From: an uncultured Alphaproteobacteria bacterium
GTDB taxonomy: Bacteria; Pseudomonadota; Alphaproteobacteria; HIMB59; GCA-002718135
Length of the DNA: 64,000 bases
Direction: 5' to 3'
Assembly: GCA_902582755.1 (NCBI GenBank)
Contig: CACHSZ010000001.1
Span: forward strand, 239,774-303,773
The position numbers and the translations under genes are program-made. The notes beneath the pieces are model-generated. The model searched no databases and was not told where the DNA came from. It was given only the letters and a program-made list of their open reading frames with translations. Below are positions 44,224 through 54,897 of this stretch, piece by piece; position 1 is the first letter of the stretch; each line of letters starts with the position of its first letter.

Positions 44224-45837
44224 TTATTTCTGATCTCTAATAATTAAGTCTGATGCTTTCTCAGCAATCATCATAGTAGGGGCATTGGTGTTACCAGATG
44301 TTATAGTGGGCATAACAGATGCATCAACAACTCTTAAGTTGTTTATTCCTTTTACTTTAAGATTATCGCTTACAACTGAATTTTCATCATTACCCATTTT
44401 ACATGTACTTACTGGATGAAAAATAGTGTTTGCAAATTTACCCGCTTCTTTTGCCAGAGATTCATTATCTTTAAATTGTATCCCTGGTCTATATTCTTTA
44501 GGTTCATAATTTTTAAATGCCTTTGATTCTAAAACAACTTTTCTTACAATTTTAATAGACTTACCTGCAATTTCCCTATCTTCATCAGTAGATAGATAGT
44601 TCATTTTTATTTGAGGATAAATTCTTGTATCTGAAGATTTAATTTCTATTGAACCTCTACTTGTCGGACGAATATTTGTTATTGTAGGAGTGAATGCTGG
44701 AAATTTATGTAGGCTTGCTTTACCAAGTAAATCAGTACTAGCTGGTGAGATATGAAATTGTAGATTAGGATTTTCTAAATATGAATCACTTTTAATAAAG
44801 CCACACAAGTAACTTGCTCCAACTGTTAGTGGTCCTTTTTTAAAAATTAAATAGTTTAATCCTGTTAAAAATTTTTTGGCAAAACTATGATATATGTCAT
44901 TTAACGTTTCTAAGTTTTTAATTTTGTAAACTGGTCTTAACATTAAATGATCAGTTAAATTTTTTCCAACACCTTCAATTTCTTTTACAATACTGATATT
45001 ATTTTCATTTAATAGTTTACCTGGACCAATACCTGAAGCTTGTAATATGTGAGGAGATCCAATTGTTCCTGCAGACAATAAAACTTCTTTATTTACAGAA
45101 TATGAAAATTCTTCATTGTTTTTCCATAAATTTACAGTTTTTACTTTTAAATTTTCGATGGTTAATTTTTTAACATGTGCTTTGGTTATAATTTTTAAAT
45201 TTTTTCTATTTTTTATAGGATTTAAGAAAGCAACTGCAGCACTACATCTATACCCTTTATCAATTGTCATTGGGAAATAGCCCATTCCTTCATTATCGCC
45301 ATCGTTAAAGTCTTCATTTTTTTTGTATCCAAATTCTTGAGAAGCCTCTAAAAATAAATCCAATAATTTAAAATTTGATCTAATTTTCTCTACTTTGATA
45401 GGTCCATCGGTACCATGAAATTCACTTTTAGAAATTCTGTAATCTTCAGATTTTTTAAAATATGGTAATACGTCTTCCCAAGACCATCCAATATTACCTA
45501 ATTGTCTCCAGTAATTGTAGTCATTCGCATGACCTCTTATATATAACATTCCATTAATTGATGAACTTCCACCCAATGTTTTTCCTCTTGGAATAAGCAT
45601 TTTTCTATTATTACAAAATTTTTCCTCTTCAGTTGTGAAGCACCAATCAGTTTTAGGATTATGCATTGTTTTAAAATAACCACCTGGAATATGTATCCAA
45701 GGATTAGTGTCTTTTCCTCCAGCTTCAATTAAAAGTACTCTAATATTTTCATTTTCAGTAAGTCTATTTGCTAATATACAACCAGCTGTTCCAGCACCAA
45801 TAATAATATAATCAAAGCTTTCATTCATAGTTTGCAA
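44224..45837 (-). CDS. GMC-family FAD-dependent oxidoreductase (choline dehydrogenase-like)
   Basis: A 537-residue flavoprotein. The FAD-binding motif DYIIIGAGTAGCILANRL is followed by LLIEAGG, the GMC signature 1 GKTLGGSSSINGMLYIRG and signature 2 GTIGSPHILQASGIGP. The C-terminal FHPVSTCKMG contains the catalytic His and LRVVDASVMPTITSGNTNAPTMMIAEK ends it. BetA-like enzymes oxidise choline or other alcohols; no betB or transporter is next to it, so the substrate is open. Confidence 0.9.
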   Translation of the reverse strand: MQTMNESFDYIIIGAGTAGCILANRLTENENIRVLLIEAGGKDTNPWIHIPGGYFKTMHNPKTDWCFTTEEEKFCNNRKMLIPRGKTLGGSSSINGMLYIRGHANDYNYWRQLGNIGWSWEDVLPYFKKSEDYRISKSEFHGTDGPIKVEKIRSNFKLLDLFLEASQEFGYKKNEDFNDGDNEGMGYFPMTIDKGYRCSAAVAFLNPIKNRKNLKIITKAHVKKLTIENLKVKTVNLWKNNEEFSYSVNKEVLLSAGTIGSPHILQASGIGPGKLLNENNISIVKEIEGVGKNLTDHLMLRPVYKIKNLETLNDIYHSFAKKFLTGLNYLIFKKGPLTVGASYLCGFIKSDSYLENPNLQFHISPASTDLLGKASLHKFPAFTPTITNIRPTSRGSIEIKSSDTRIYPQIKMNYLSTDEDREIAGKSIKIVRKVVLESKAFKNYEPKEYRPGIQFKDNESLAKEAGKFANTIFHPVSTCKMGNDENSVVSDNLKVKGINNLRVVDASVMPTITSGNTNAPTMMIAEKASDLIIRDQK

Positions 45838-45910
45838 GAAATTTTCATTATTTAAGTATATATTTGTTAAATTATTATGTAACTAACTTTAAACAATTAT
45901 AATTTCATTA

Positions 45911-46822
45911 GTGGATATATTAATCTTAATACTTGGCTTAGCAATTCTAGTTTTCGGAGCTGAAATCTTAATAAGAGGTTCGGTTAGTTTTGGAAAAAAA
46001 CTAAATATTTCTCTTTTTGCCATAGGCGTAGTAATAGTTGCAGCAGGCACTTCTCTTCCCGAACTTGCAAGCAGTATTAACGCAGTCTTAAATAATCATT
46101 CAGATTTAGCACTAGGTGCTGTTGTAGGAAGTAATATAGCAAATCTAATCTTAGTGATGGCAGCAACTACGATAATTGTACCTATAACAAACATTACAAA
46201 TAATCAAATTACTCAGGCATGGATCAACATAGCTCTGGGTATTTCTTTGATAATTATGAGTTTCTTATATTTTAACTATTTATTTGGAATTATATCTCTA
46301 ATAGCTTTGACTTTGATAATGTATTTTCAAATTAAAAAAGGATCTATAATTGTTGATGATATAGATAAGAATGAATATTCAATATTTATTTCATTAATAT
46401 TAATAATTTTTGGAGTTATATTTTTAATTTATGGTTCAGATTTATTTGTAAACTCCGCAATCACTTTGGCTAAAAAATTACAAGTATCTGAAGCAGTAAT
46501 AGGACTTTCGTTAATAGCTTTTGGAACTTCTCTACCTGAGTTGGTTATTGGCATAATGTCAGCATTAAAAAGAAAAGTAGATTTTGCATTAGGAAATATT
46601 TTAGGTTCAAACATTTATAACGTTCTTGGTGTTTTAGGTATAAGTTCGTTTTTTGGAAATTTTGGAATGCCAGAAATTTTAGCAAGACAGGATTTATATT
46701 TTATGCTTTTGATTACCTTTGTTATTTTAATTTTTATGTTAATTTTTAAAAAGCTTGGTAGGTTATACGGAAGTGTGGGTCTAATGTTATATTTAGGCTA
46801 CATTTATTATATTTTTATCTAA
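45911..46822 (+). CDS. Calcium/sodium antiporter (CaCA superfamily, YrbG-like)
   Basis: A 303-residue inner-membrane exchanger with about ten helices in two inverted halves. The alpha repeats AAGTSLPELASSI (near residue 40) and AFGTSLPELVIGI (near residue 200) carry the ion-binding acidic residues. The start is GTG. It precedes cysQ by 6 nt; the transported ion is likely Ca or Na, with K dependence unknown. Confidence 0.9.
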   Translation: MDILILILGLAILVFGAEILIRGSVSFGKKLNISLFAIGVVIVAAGTSLPELASSINAVLNNHSDLALGAVVGSNIANLILVMAATTIIVPITNITNNQITQAWINIALGISLIIMSFLYFNYLFGIISLIALTLIMYFQIKKGSIIVDDIDKNEYSIFISLILIIFGVIFLIYGSDLFVNSAITLAKKLQVSEAVIGLSLIAFGTSLPELVIGIMSALKRKVDFALGNILGSNIYNVLGVLGISSFFGNFGMPEILARQDLYFMLLITFVILIFMLIFKKLGRLYGSVGLMLYLGYIYYIFI

Positions 46823-46828
46823 CAAAAT

Positions 46829-47632
46829 ATGAATTTAAATAACCAAGAAGTTATTTTAGATATTTTAAATATTGCTATAGATGCAGGTAAAGAAATATTA
46901 AAAATATACAAAAAAAATTTTAACGTAGATTTAAAAGCAGATAATTCACCAATCACAGAAGCAGACATTAATTCTAATAATCTCATAAAAAAAAGATTGA
47001 TAGAAATAGAAAAAAATATTCCTATTCTAACTGAAGAGAGTTTAGTCAATTGGGAGACAAGAAGAGTATGGAAAAAATATTGGCTTATTGATCCACTTGA
47101 TGGAACTAAAGAATTTATAAATAGAAATGGTGAATTTACTGTAAATATTTCATTAATTGAAAATAATTTACCAATTTTTGGAGTTATCTATGCGCCAGAA
47201 AAATCTTTATTGTATTATGGAATAAAAAATAGTGGTTCCTACAAATTGATTACTCAAGATAATATAAATACACTTAGCGAATTTAAAAAAATTAATATTA
47301 ATAATAATACCACTTCAAATATTAAAATTATTGGAAGCCGTTCACATTCAAATAAAGATTTTCAAATTTGGGTTGAGAAAAATTTTTCACAATATGAGCT
47401 AATTTCAATTGGGAGCTCATTAAAACTTTGTTTTTTAGCAGAAGGAACTGCAGATATTTATCCTAGATTGGGTCCAACTTCTGAATGGGATATTGCAGCA
47501 GGTCATATTATTTTAGAGGAAGCTGGTGGAAAATTAAAATCATTTGATAATACAGATATTTTATACAATACTAAGGAGAATATAATTAATCCAAATTTTT
47601 TAGCTTACGGGAATGTTTCTAAACTAAATTAA
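46829..47632 (+). CDS. cysQ: 3'(2'),5'-bisphosphate nucleotidase CysQ
   Basis: A 267-residue lithium-sensitive phosphatase of the inositol monophosphatase fold that hydrolyses PAP or [32 protein letters not shown] and [20 protein letters not shown] are the metal-binding motifs. It is followed after 1 nt by cysD and then cysNC, so it probably clears PAP or tunes PAPS made by them. Confidence 0.92.
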   Translation: MNLNNQEVILDILNIAIDAGKEILKIYKKNFNVDLKADNSPITEADINSNNLIKKRLIEIEKNIPILTEESLVNWETRRVWKKYWLIDPLDGTKEFINRNGEFTVNISLIENNLPIFGVIYAPEKSLLYYGIKNSGSYKLITQDNINTLSEFKKININNNTTSNIKIIGSRSHSNKDFQIWVEKNFSQYELISIGSSLKLCFLAEGTADIYPRLGPTSEWDIAAGHIILEEAGGKLKSFDNTDILYNTKENIINPNFLAYGNVSKLN

Positions 47633-47633
47633 T

Positions 47634-48533
47634 ATGAAACTATCACATATAGATAAATTAGAGTCTGAAAGTATACATATAATAAGAGAGGTTGCGTCAG
47701 AATTTGATAATCCTGTAATGCTTTATTCAATTGGTAAAGACTCATCAGTAATGCTTCATTTGGCTCAAAAAGCATTTTATCCAAGTAAAATTCCTTTCAA
47801 GTTAATGCATATTGATACAACTTGGAAATTTAAAGAAATGATAAACTTTAGAGATGAGACTGCTAAGAAGTATAATCTAGACTTATTAGTACATATTAAC
47901 CAAGAAGGAGTGCGAAATAATATAAATCCTATTTCTAGTGGTTCAAAAATTCATACAGATGTAATGAAAACACAATCATTAATTCAAGCATTAGATAAAT
48001 ATAAATTTGATGCTGCATTTGGAGGTGCAAGAAGGGATGAAGAAAAATCACGTGCAAAAGAAAGAATTTTTTCATTTAGAGATAAAAAACATCGTTGGGA
48101 TCCAAAAAATCAAAAACCAGAGCTTTGGAATTTGTTCAATACTAATATAGATAAAGATGAAAGTGTAAGAGTTTTTCCATTATCTAATTGGACTGAAATA
48201 GATATTTGGCAATACATTTATCAGGAAAATATTCCGCTTGTTCCGTTATATTTTTCCAAAATAAGATCAGTTATTAGAAGAAATGATATGATTATTATGG
48301 TTGATGATGATCGTTTAAAAATTAAGGAAAATGAAAAAATAGAACAAAAAAAAGTAAGATTCAGAACATTGGGTTGTTATCCATTAACTGCCGCTGTGGA
48401 ATCTGATGCAACTACTGTTGAAGAAATCATTGTTGAATTACTAGAGTCAAAATATTCAGAAAGACAAGGAAGACTTATTGATAATGATCAAATTGGGTCT
48501 ATGGAGAAAAAAAAACAAGAAGGTTATTTCTAA
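47634..48533 (+). CDS. cysD: Sulfate adenylyltransferase subunit 2
   Basis: A 299-residue PP-loop ATP sulfurylase subunit: [16 protein letters not shown] is the nucleotide loop, [16 protein letters not shown] and [14 protein letters not shown] are hallmark blocks. With CysN it makes adenosine 5'-phosphosulfate. It starts 1 nt after cysQ, and its TAA overlaps the cysNC ATG by 1 nt. Confidence 0.96.
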   Translation: MKLSHIDKLESESIHIIREVASEFDNPVMLYSIGKDSSVMLHLAQKAFYPSKIPFKLMHIDTTWKFKEMINFRDETAKKYNLDLLVHINQEGVRNNINPISSGSKIHTDVMKTQSLIQALDKYKFDAAFGGARRDEEKSRAKERIFSFRDKKHRWDPKNQKPELWNLFNTNIDKDESVRVFPLSNWTEIDIWQYIYQENIPLVPLYFSKIRSVIRRNDMIIMVDDDRLKIKENEKIEQKKVRFRTLGCYPLTAAVESDATTVEEIIVELLESKYSERQGRLIDNDQIGSMEKKKQEGYF

Positions 48534-50407
48534 TGGACATAGAAACTTTTTTTCAAAATCAAAATAATAAAAAACAATTAAAAATTTTAACTTGTGGTTC
48601 TGTAGATGATGGTAAATCAACACTCATTGGCAGACTATTATTTGATTCAAAAAATATTTACAGTGATCAGTTAAATCAAACTAAGATTGAAAGTGAAAAG
48701 TATGGTACACAAGGTAAGCAAATTGATTTAGCATTATTAATTGATGGTTTACAAGCTGAAAGAGAGCAGGGAATAACTATAGATGTTGCTTATCGTTATT
48801 TTGAGACTGAAAAATGTAAATTTATTATTGCTGATACTCCTGGCCATGAGGAATACACGCGCAATATGGTTACAGGAGCATCGAACTCAGATGTTGGCAT
48901 TATATTAGTTGACGCAACTAAAGGTATTCTCGACCAAACAAAAAGACACACATTTATTTTATCTCTTCTCGGTATTGAAAATATTATAGTTGCAGTAAAT
49001 AAAATGGATTTAATCAATTATGATGAAAAAAAATTTGAAGATATAATTGCTTCTTTTAAAAACTTTGCAGGAGAATTTAATTTTAATTTACAAAAGTTTA
49101 TTCCAATATCTGCTTTAGTTGGTGATAATGTATTTCAAAAAAATAAAAACATATCTTGGTACAATGGAAAATCTTTAATTGATGAGCTTGAAGAAATTAG
49201 TTTAAAAGGCCCTTTAGAAGAAGAAATTTTTTCATTACCAGTACAATTTGTTAATAGATTGAGCTCTGAATTTAGAGGATTTAGCGGTACAATCACTTCA
49301 GGAAAAATAAAAGTTAATGATGAGGTTCACGTCTTTTCAAGCAAAGAGAAAATTAAAATTATCAAAATATTAACTCCAAAAGGAGAGAGTGACTTTGCAG
49401 TTAAGGGGCAAGCGGTAACACTAACATTGGACAAAGAAGTTGATATTTCTAGAGGTGATTTATTATGCTCTATTAAAAACCATAATTATTTTTTATCAGA
49501 TCAATTTGCATCTCATATTATTTGGATGAATAAAGAACAAATGATACCCGAAAGAAATTATATCTTTAAATTTATAAACTTTCAAACAATAGGGAAAATT
49601 ACAGATTTAGTTCATAAAATAAATATTAATTCATTCGAAAAGATTGCTTCAAAATTTTTAAACTTAAATGAAATTGGATACACCAAAGTTGCATTAAATA
49701 AAAATACAATTTTTAATCCCTATAAAAATAATAAAAGATTAGGAAGTTTTGTCATAATTGACCAATTCAATAATCAAACTGTAGGAGCAGGTGTTATTGA
49801 GCATGAGCTGAGAAGAGCGTCAAATATTTCATGGCATCAAATGTCAATAAATAAAAATTTACGATCTTCTATAAATGGACAAAAGCCATGTGTTTTATGG
49901 TTTACAGGATTATCAGGTTCAGGAAAATCTACTATAGCAAATATAATCGAGCAAAAGTTACACAAACTAGAAAAGCATACTTACTTATTAGACGGTGACA
50001 ATGTTAGACATGGATTAAACAAAGATTTGGGATTTACCGATGTAGATCGTGTTGAAAATATAAGGAGAATTTCAGAAGTATCCAGATTAATGGTTGATGC
50101 AGGACTAATAACAATTGTTTCTTTTATTTCACCTTTTAAATCTGAAAGAAAAATGGCTCGTGAATTAGTAGAAAGTGATGAATTTATAGAAATATATGTT
50201 GATACCTCAATTGAGGAGTGTGAAAAAAGAGATCCAAAAGGTTTGTATAAAAAAGCTAGATCTGGCAAATTAAAAAATTTTACAGGGATTGACTCTAATT
50301 ATGAAATACCGTCATCACCTGAAATCATTTTGGAAACAAAAATAAAATCTGCAGAAGAATTAGCAGATGAAGTCATTCTTTATTTAAAACAATATAATAA
50401 AATTTAA
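48533..50407 (+). CDS. cysNC: Bifunctional sulfate adenylyltransferase subunit 1/APS kinase (CysN-CysC fusion)
   Basis: A 624-residue fusion. The N-terminal EF-Tu-like GTPase part (to about residue 430) has [32 protein letters not shown] and NKMDLI; the C-terminal APS kinase part (about 440-624) has [31 protein letters not shown] and [16 protein letters not shown]. The product with CysD is PAPS. No PAPS reductase (cysH) or sulfite reductase is seen in the window, so the PAPS could serve sulfation or reduction. The stop overlaps hpsN by TTAA. Confidence 0.95.
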   Translation: MDIETFFQNQNNKKQLKILTCGSVDDGKSTLIGRLLFDSKNIYSDQLNQTKIESEKYGTQGKQIDLALLIDGLQAEREQGITIDVAYRYFETEKCKFIIADTPGHEEYTRNMVTGASNSDVGIILVDATKGILDQTKRHTFILSLLGIENIIVAVNKMDLINYDEKKFEDIIASFKNFAGEFNFNLQKFIPISALVGDNVFQKNKNISWYNGKSLIDELEEISLKGPLEEEIFSLPVQFVNRLSSEFRGFSGTITSGKIKVNDEVHVFSSKEKIKIIKILTPKGESDFAVKGQAVTLTLDKEVDISRGDLLCSIKNHNYFLSDQFASHIIWMNKEQMIPERNYIFKFINFQTIGKITDLVHKININSFEKIASKFLNLNEIGYTKVALNKNTIFNPYKNNKRLGSFVIIDQFNNQTVGAGVIEHELRRASNISWHQMSINKNLRSSINGQKPCVLWFTGLSGSGKSTIANIIEQKLHKLEKHTYLLDGDNVRHGLNKDLGFTDVDRVENIRRISEVSRLMVDAGLITIVSFISPFKSERKMARELVESDEFIEIYVDTSIEECEKRDPKGLYKKARSGKLKNFTGIDSNYEIPSSPEIILETKIKSAEELADEVILYLKQYNKI

Positions 50408-51726
50408 TTTTTTAATTTTGAAACTGGTTTTCCATACTCAATATTAAGACCACCATATCTTCTCACTCTAACATTACATTGTTCAGCGTGACCAATAAAT
50501 CCTTCAAGATGTGAAAGTCTTGATCCATATTCCCCAATAAGTGTAGCTGCTTCATCTGTTGTAATCTTTTGATAAGTATGGGTTTTAATGAACTTACCAA
50601 CCCATAAACCTCCGGTATATCTACCAGCTTTTTTAGTAGGAAGAGTATGGTTAGTGCCTATCACTTTGTCACCATTAGCAACATTAGTTCTAGCACCCAA
50701 AAATAGAGCCCCGTAAGATGTCATATTTTCTAAAAACCAATCATCTTTTTTTGTCATAACTTGAACATGCTCTGAGGCTATATCATTTGCTTTAAATAAC
50801 ATCTCCTCATATGTATCACATAAAATCATTTCTCCATAATCTCTCCAGCTAGTACTTGCTGTTTCTTTAGTAGGTAATATTTCTAAAATTCTATCAATTT
50901 CTTTAAGTGTTTCTTCTGCAAGTTTTCTTGAGTTTGTAATCATTACAGCAGGAGAATTATATCCATGTTCAGCTTGTCCTAATAAGTCTGTTGCACATAT
51001 TTCACCATCAACAGTTTCATCTGCAATAACCATTGTTTCAGTTGGACCAGCAAATAAATCGATACCAACTTTGCCATACAATTGTCTTTTCGCTTCAGCA
51101 ACAAATGCATTGCCAGGTCCAACAAGCATATCAACAGGTTTAATAGTTTCTGTACCAATAGCCATTGCGCCTACTCCTTGCATTCCTCCTAAAACATAAA
51201 TTTCGTGAGCACCACCCATTTTCATTGCTGTAACAACTGCTGGATTTGGTTTACCTTTAAAAGGTGGAGTAGTGGCTACAATTCTTGGTACACCAGCAAC
51301 AGATGCAGTAACAACTGACATATGGGCAGAAGCTACCATTGGGAATTTTCCGGCAGGGACATAACATCCAACTGCTTGTACTGGTATATTTTTATGACCA
51401 AGAATCACACCTGGATGCGTTTCTACTTCTAATTCACTTAAAGTTTTGAGTTGTGCTTCAGCAAATGATCGCACTTGTTTTTGAGCAAATTTAATATCTT
51501 CTTTGTCATCATCAGAGACTTCACTCATTAATTGATTAATTTGATCTTCACTTAATCGAAAACTATCTGGAGAATAGTTATCAAATTTTTGAGATAACTC
51601 TCTAATATGTTTATCGCCTTCTGAGTCAATTTTACTTAATGTTTCCTCAACGATTTTTTTTATTTTATCATTATCTTCAATTCTTTGTTTTTCATCTAAA
51701 CCTTTTTTTAAATATTCTATTGCCAT
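50404..51726 (-). CDS. HpsN-like sulfopropanediol/histidinol dehydrogenase family protein
   Basis: A 440-residue zinc-dependent, NAD-dependent dehydrogenase of the HisD fold. Blocks such as [68 protein letters not shown] and LLGQAEHG fit the HpsN branch (R-2,3-dihydroxypropane-1-sulfonate oxidation to sulfolactate) better than biosynthetic HisD, and no his genes are adjacent. It is 2 nt behind a SnoaL-type gene, so both share one promoter region containing the TATTCA-N6-TGAATA repeat. The substrate may be another polyol or sulfonate. Confidence 0.8.
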   Translation of the reverse strand: MAIEYLKKGLDEKQRIEDNDKIKKIVEETLSKIDSEGDKHIRELSQKFDNYSPDSFRLSEDQINQLMSEVSDDDKEDIKFAQKQVRSFAEAQLKTLSELEVETHPGVILGHKNIPVQAVGCYVPAGKFPMVASAHMSVVTASVAGVPRIVATTPPFKGKPNPAVVTAMKMGGAHEIYVLGGMQGVGAMAIGTETIKPVDMLVGPGNAFVAEAKRQLYGKVGIDLFAGPTETMVIADETVDGEICATDLLGQAEHGYNSPAVMITNSRKLAEETLKEIDRILEILPTKETASTSWRDYGEMILCDTYEEMLFKANDIASEHVQVMTKKDDWFLENMTSYGALFLGARTNVANGDKVIGTNHTLPTKKAGRYTGGLWVGKFIKTHTYQKITTDEAATLIGEYGSRLSHLEGFIGHAEQCNVRVRRYGGLNIEYGKPVSKLKN

Positions 51727-51728
51727 AA

Positions 51729-52826
51729 TTATTTTTTATGAATTAATTTAAAGATATCAATGCCTATTTGATCTAATATGTGTGCTATATCGATTGGTAC
51801 CCAATTTTCTCTAATTAACCCTTCATGATGTAAATAAAAATCCATGACTCTCATTGTTATTTTTTTTTGAGTAGGTTCATATCCTAGCCAATCACTTGAT
51901 CCATGAACACACTGAATACTATGCCAACCACCAGTCATAGAATAATTTCCATCTCCAATTTCAATATAATGACCGATTTTCCAATAATCTCTGTCCTTAA
52001 ATGTAAGTCTAAATGGGAGTTGGTGATGATCAACAAAACCATCTAAACCTCTAGCTGTACCTATACCACTTGGCCCATACCACATCATTTTTGGGTGCCA
52101 ATAATCTTGCTGAGGATGATTAATTAATTTCTCTCTTATTTGATCTTTTGATAGACCTGGCTCAGTCTCTGGTTTAATATTTAAACTTCTTTGCATGGTT
52201 AAATCTTGATTCAAAGATTGAAAAGACAGTTCCTTATCTAAATTTTGATTATTTTCTCCATCACCTGTGATTGGACTAGGCCACATCCCTTCTACGCCAA
52301 GAGATTTATTTATAGGCCAATGTCCCGCTTGACGGATAAAATCTACAGTATCTATCAATGTGTACGATTTTATTATTTTATTGTTTGTAATTTGATGTGC
52401 TTCACATGTTCTAAGATAAATTGTTTTGTTAGTCGGCTTTACACCCAACCACTCATTTTTGAAAGTTCCAGTTAAATGACTAATAAATGAAACAAAAACT
52501 TTATCTCTAAATGCACCACCAATTACTAGATTATTTCTTCTTTCAAGATCGGGGAATGCCTTCTTTAGAGGTATTAAATATTTATTTTTTATTTCTTCAA
52601 TTCCCTTAATTTCATTAATTGGATGAAAGCCATTAAACTCAGCATCTACGTGATATAAATTTTTAAGATTTTCCTCTAAATCATCTAAAGAGCACTCTGC
52701 AATTTTTTTTAATAAATTTTTAAAATATATTTTGTTTTCAATATTTATCTTTGGATCAAGATCTAAATGAATTATATTTGAGTTATCTTTCTCACCTGTA
52801 TCAAAGTTTTGTATTTTATTTGCCAT
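51729..52826 (-). CDS. Tandem SnoaL-like (NTF2-fold) protein, subfamily A
   Basis: A 365-residue cytoplasmic protein with two NTF2/SnoaL domains (about residues 35-170 and 225-355). The second contains HPKMMWYGPSGIGTARGLDGF, a W-x-G-P-x-G-x-G motif shared with two other genes in this cluster; LYHVDAEFNGFHPINEIKGIEEI and LGVKPTNKTIYLRTCEAHQI belong to the first. SnoaL folds catalyse cyclisation, isomerisation or hydrolysis of small acids and polyketides. It is followed by the HpsN-like gene. Function unknown. Confidence 0.78.
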   Translation of the reverse strand: MANKIQNFDTGEKDNSNIIHLDLDPKINIENKIYFKNLLKKIAECSLDDLEENLKNLYHVDAEFNGFHPINEIKGIEEIKNKYLIPLKKAFPDLERRNNLVIGGAFRDKVFVSFISHLTGTFKNEWLGVKPTNKTIYLRTCEAHQITNNKIIKSYTLIDTVDFIRQAGHWPINKSLGVEGMWPSPITGDGENNQNLDKELSFQSLNQDLTMQRSLNIKPETEPGLSKDQIREKLINHPQQDYWHPKMMWYGPSGIGTARGLDGFVDHHQLPFRLTFKDRDYWKIGHYIEIGDGNYSMTGGWHSIQCVHGSSDWLGYEPTQKKITMRVMDFYLHHEGLIRENWVPIDIAHILDQIGIDIFKLIHKK

Positions 52827-52864
52827 AATAATTTAATAACACTATTGTTAAATAATAATTGATT

Positions 52865-52902
52865 TATTCATTATTTTGAATAATATTCAAAAAAAATGAA
52901 TA
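52865..52902. promoter_or_regulatory. Operator site 1: TATTCA-N6-TGAATA with an overlapping second copy
   Basis: TATTCA(65-70)-TTATTT-TGAATA(77-82) is followed at once by TATTCA(84-89)-N7-TGAATA(97-102). The two form a 19-bp palindrome, TTTTGAATAATATTCAAAA, inside a longer 9-bp-arm repeat (TTATTCATT/AATGAATAA). It lies in the divergent gap between the SnoaL/HpsN operon and the bicupin operon, and the same element recurs at 57067 and 59714. Confidence 0.75.
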
Positions 52903-52917
52903 AAAGATCATTACAAT

Positions 52918-53889
52918 ATGTCAATTAATATTACATCTAGATTAGCCAAATTCGATGAACTTATTCCTAGTAATATACCATTTGTTGAGGGAAAACTAAA
53001 AGGTCATCAAGATAGGAAAAATTATTCGGTTATAGGACCTGGTGTAAGTGAAGATGCTAAACAAAATGTTAAAATAGCTGAAGAACATGGCTTTAATATT
53101 GGTGCTGTAAGTGCAGCGCCGATGAATGGCTCTGGATTACATAGTCATACAACAGCAGAAGTTTTTATAATTCACTCAGGTGCCTGGCGTTTTTATTGGG
53201 GTGTTGATGGAACAGAAGGAGAAGTAATACTAAAAAAAGGTGACATCGCTTCTTTTCCCACAAACATGTTCAGAGGTTTTCAAAATGTAAGTGATGAAGA
53301 AGCTTTAATGTTTGTTGTGTTAGGTGAAAATGATCCAGGTGTTATTACTTGGACACCTAAACTTTTAAAAGATGCAAAAGAATCTGGCATGGTATTAATG
53401 AATGATAATTCTTTAATTGATACAGAGAAACAGAAAATAACAGATGAAACTAAAATTATTCAGCCACTAGAAGATAATGAATTAGAGAGTTTCGATCATT
53501 ACTCTTCAGCAGACATAGAAAAGTTTGTTATTCGATTTAATGATAAAGATAAATATTTTGTCGATGATGATCACTATCAATCTAATAAAATTATTAACTA
53601 CATTGATCAGTTTCAAATCCATGATAAATCTTTTACCCCTAACATACCACATGCAACAGGTTTTAGCCTTTCACTTCTCAACGGCAAGAGTGCTCATATA
53701 CATGAATACAAACTGGAGAAATCAGAAGTGTATCATTGTTTATCTGGTGAATGGGAAATAGATTGTGATGGAGATAAAGTAGTAATTAAAGAAAAAGATA
53801 CATTTTCTGTACCAAAAAATTCACTACGTTCAATAAAGCAGATAAGTGATCAAGACGGTAATTTATTTATAATACGACAAACTAATTAG
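52918..53889 (+). CDS. Bicupin protein
   Basis: A 323-residue protein with two cupin barrels. The first has SGLHSHTTAEVFIIHSGAWRF and KKGDIASFPTNMFRGFQN; the second has SAHIHEYKLEKSEVYHCLSGEWEI and KEKDTFSVPKNSLRS. His and Glu residues in each first motif are in place to bind metal. The arrangement resembles gentisate-dioxygenase-like or sugar/sulfonate-handling bicupins, but the exact activity is not readable. It opens the plus-strand operon with a SnoaL-like and a MetE-like gene. Confidence 0.8.
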   Translation: MSINITSRLAKFDELIPSNIPFVEGKLKGHQDRKNYSVIGPGVSEDAKQNVKIAEEHGFNIGAVSAAPMNGSGLHSHTTAEVFIIHSGAWRFYWGVDGTEGEVILKKGDIASFPTNMFRGFQNVSDEEALMFVVLGENDPGVITWTPKLLKDAKESGMVLMNDNSLIDTEKQKITDETKIIQPLEDNELESFDHYSSADIEKFVIRFNDKDKYFVDDDHYQSNKIINYIDQFQIHDKSFTPNIPHATGFSLSLLNGKSAHIHEYKLEKSEVYHCLSGEWEIDCDGDKVVIKEKDTFSVPKNSLRSIKQISDQDGNLFIIRQTN

Positions 53890-53900
53890 ATATTAATTAT

Positions 53901-54893
53901 ATGAAGGGATTTGATACAAAATTCAAAGATTTTCCTGATTATATTTTAAATATCACATATCAAATTTGGGAAAACAACGATGTTGAAGCAATAAGAGATT
54001 ATTATGCTGATACACCAAACGTAAGTCTTCCAACACCTACAAGATCTCCATCTGGAGTAATTTACGGTGCAGACCCGGTAATAGAAAGTACTTATGCTAG
54101 TAAAAAACTATTTCCCGACAGAACACTTTTAGGTGAAGATGTAATTTGGATAGGAAATGATGAAGAGGGATATTTTTCATCACACCGCATTTTATCAACT
54201 TCTACTCATTCTGTTGATGGGATGTATGGGAAAGCGACAGGGAAAAAACTATATTACCGAACTATCGCTGATTGTGCATGTATGAATAATCAAGTTTATG
54301 ATGAGTGGCTTGTGAGAGATCAAGGAGCAATTGTGAGACAAATTGGAATTGATCCTAAGAAATTTGCAAGCAATCTTATTAAAGATGAAGGTGGCCCTGA
54401 AAAAGCTAGTAAACCCTTTGATCAAAATACACCTGTTAAATCTATTTATAAATCTCCTATATTAGCTTCTGGTAATTCTGGAGAATTATATGCAAGTATC
54501 TTAACCTCTATAATGAACATTAATTTAGAGAAAACAATAAATGATAGTTATGACAGAGCTATACAGCAATTTCAACCAGGGGGAAAAACTCACCATGGTA
54601 GAGATGAGGTAGTAAAATTTTGGAAACAAATAAGAGATGCTTTGCCTAACGCATTGTTCTCAGTTGAGCATATTGCATTTACTGAAGAAAAATATGAACC
54701 TAAAAAAGCTTCAGTTCGATGGTCTATGGTAGGTAAACATGAAGGAAATGGTCTTTTTGGGAAAGCTTCTAATTCGAAAATTTATATAATGGGTATTAAT
54801 CATGTTGAATTTGGAGAAAGAGGTATTAAAAATGAATGGGTTCTCTATGATGAAACTATGATCTGGAAACAGATTTTATTAAAAACAGGTTAA
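53901..54893 (+). CDS. Tandem SnoaL-like protein, subfamily B
   Basis: A 330-residue protein with two SnoaL-like domains (about residues 5-150 and 180-325). It is paralogous to the gene at 57138: both begin with a KGF...ITYQIWE segment and share the second-domain motif VRW-x3-G-x-H-x-GNG-x2-G (VRWSMVGKHEGNGLFGKAS). The gene starts 11 nt after the bicupin and ends 4 nt before the MetE-like gene. No signal peptide. Function unknown. Confidence 0.75.
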   Translation: MKGFDTKFKDFPDYILNITYQIWENNDVEAIRDYYADTPNVSLPTPTRSPSGVIYGADPVIESTYASKKLFPDRTLLGEDVIWIGNDEEGYFSSHRILSTSTHSVDGMYGKATGKKLYYRTIADCACMNNQVYDEWLVRDQGAIVRQIGIDPKKFASNLIKDEGGPEKASKPFDQNTPVKSIYKSPILASGNSGELYASILTSIMNINLEKTINDSYDRAIQQFQPGGKTHHGRDEVVKFWKQIRDALPNALFSVEHIAFTEEKYEPKKASVRWSMVGKHEGNGLFGKASNSKIYIMGINHVEFGERGIKNEWVLYDETMIWKQILLKTG

Positions 54894-54897
54894 TTTA

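Noticed and set aside
45537-45728. 63-codon minus ORF inside the GMC oxidoreductase gene
   Set aside because: Alternate frame of the conserved FAD-binding region; no independent start signal.
50404-51726. Calling the gene hisD
   Set aside because: Sequence blocks resemble HpsN more, and it sits with SnoaL-type genes with no his genes. Biosynthetic HisD cannot be fully excluded without a phylogeny.
53525-53761. 78-codon plus-strand ORF inside the bicupin gene
   Set aside because: Out-of-frame shadow of a gene with clear cupin motifs.
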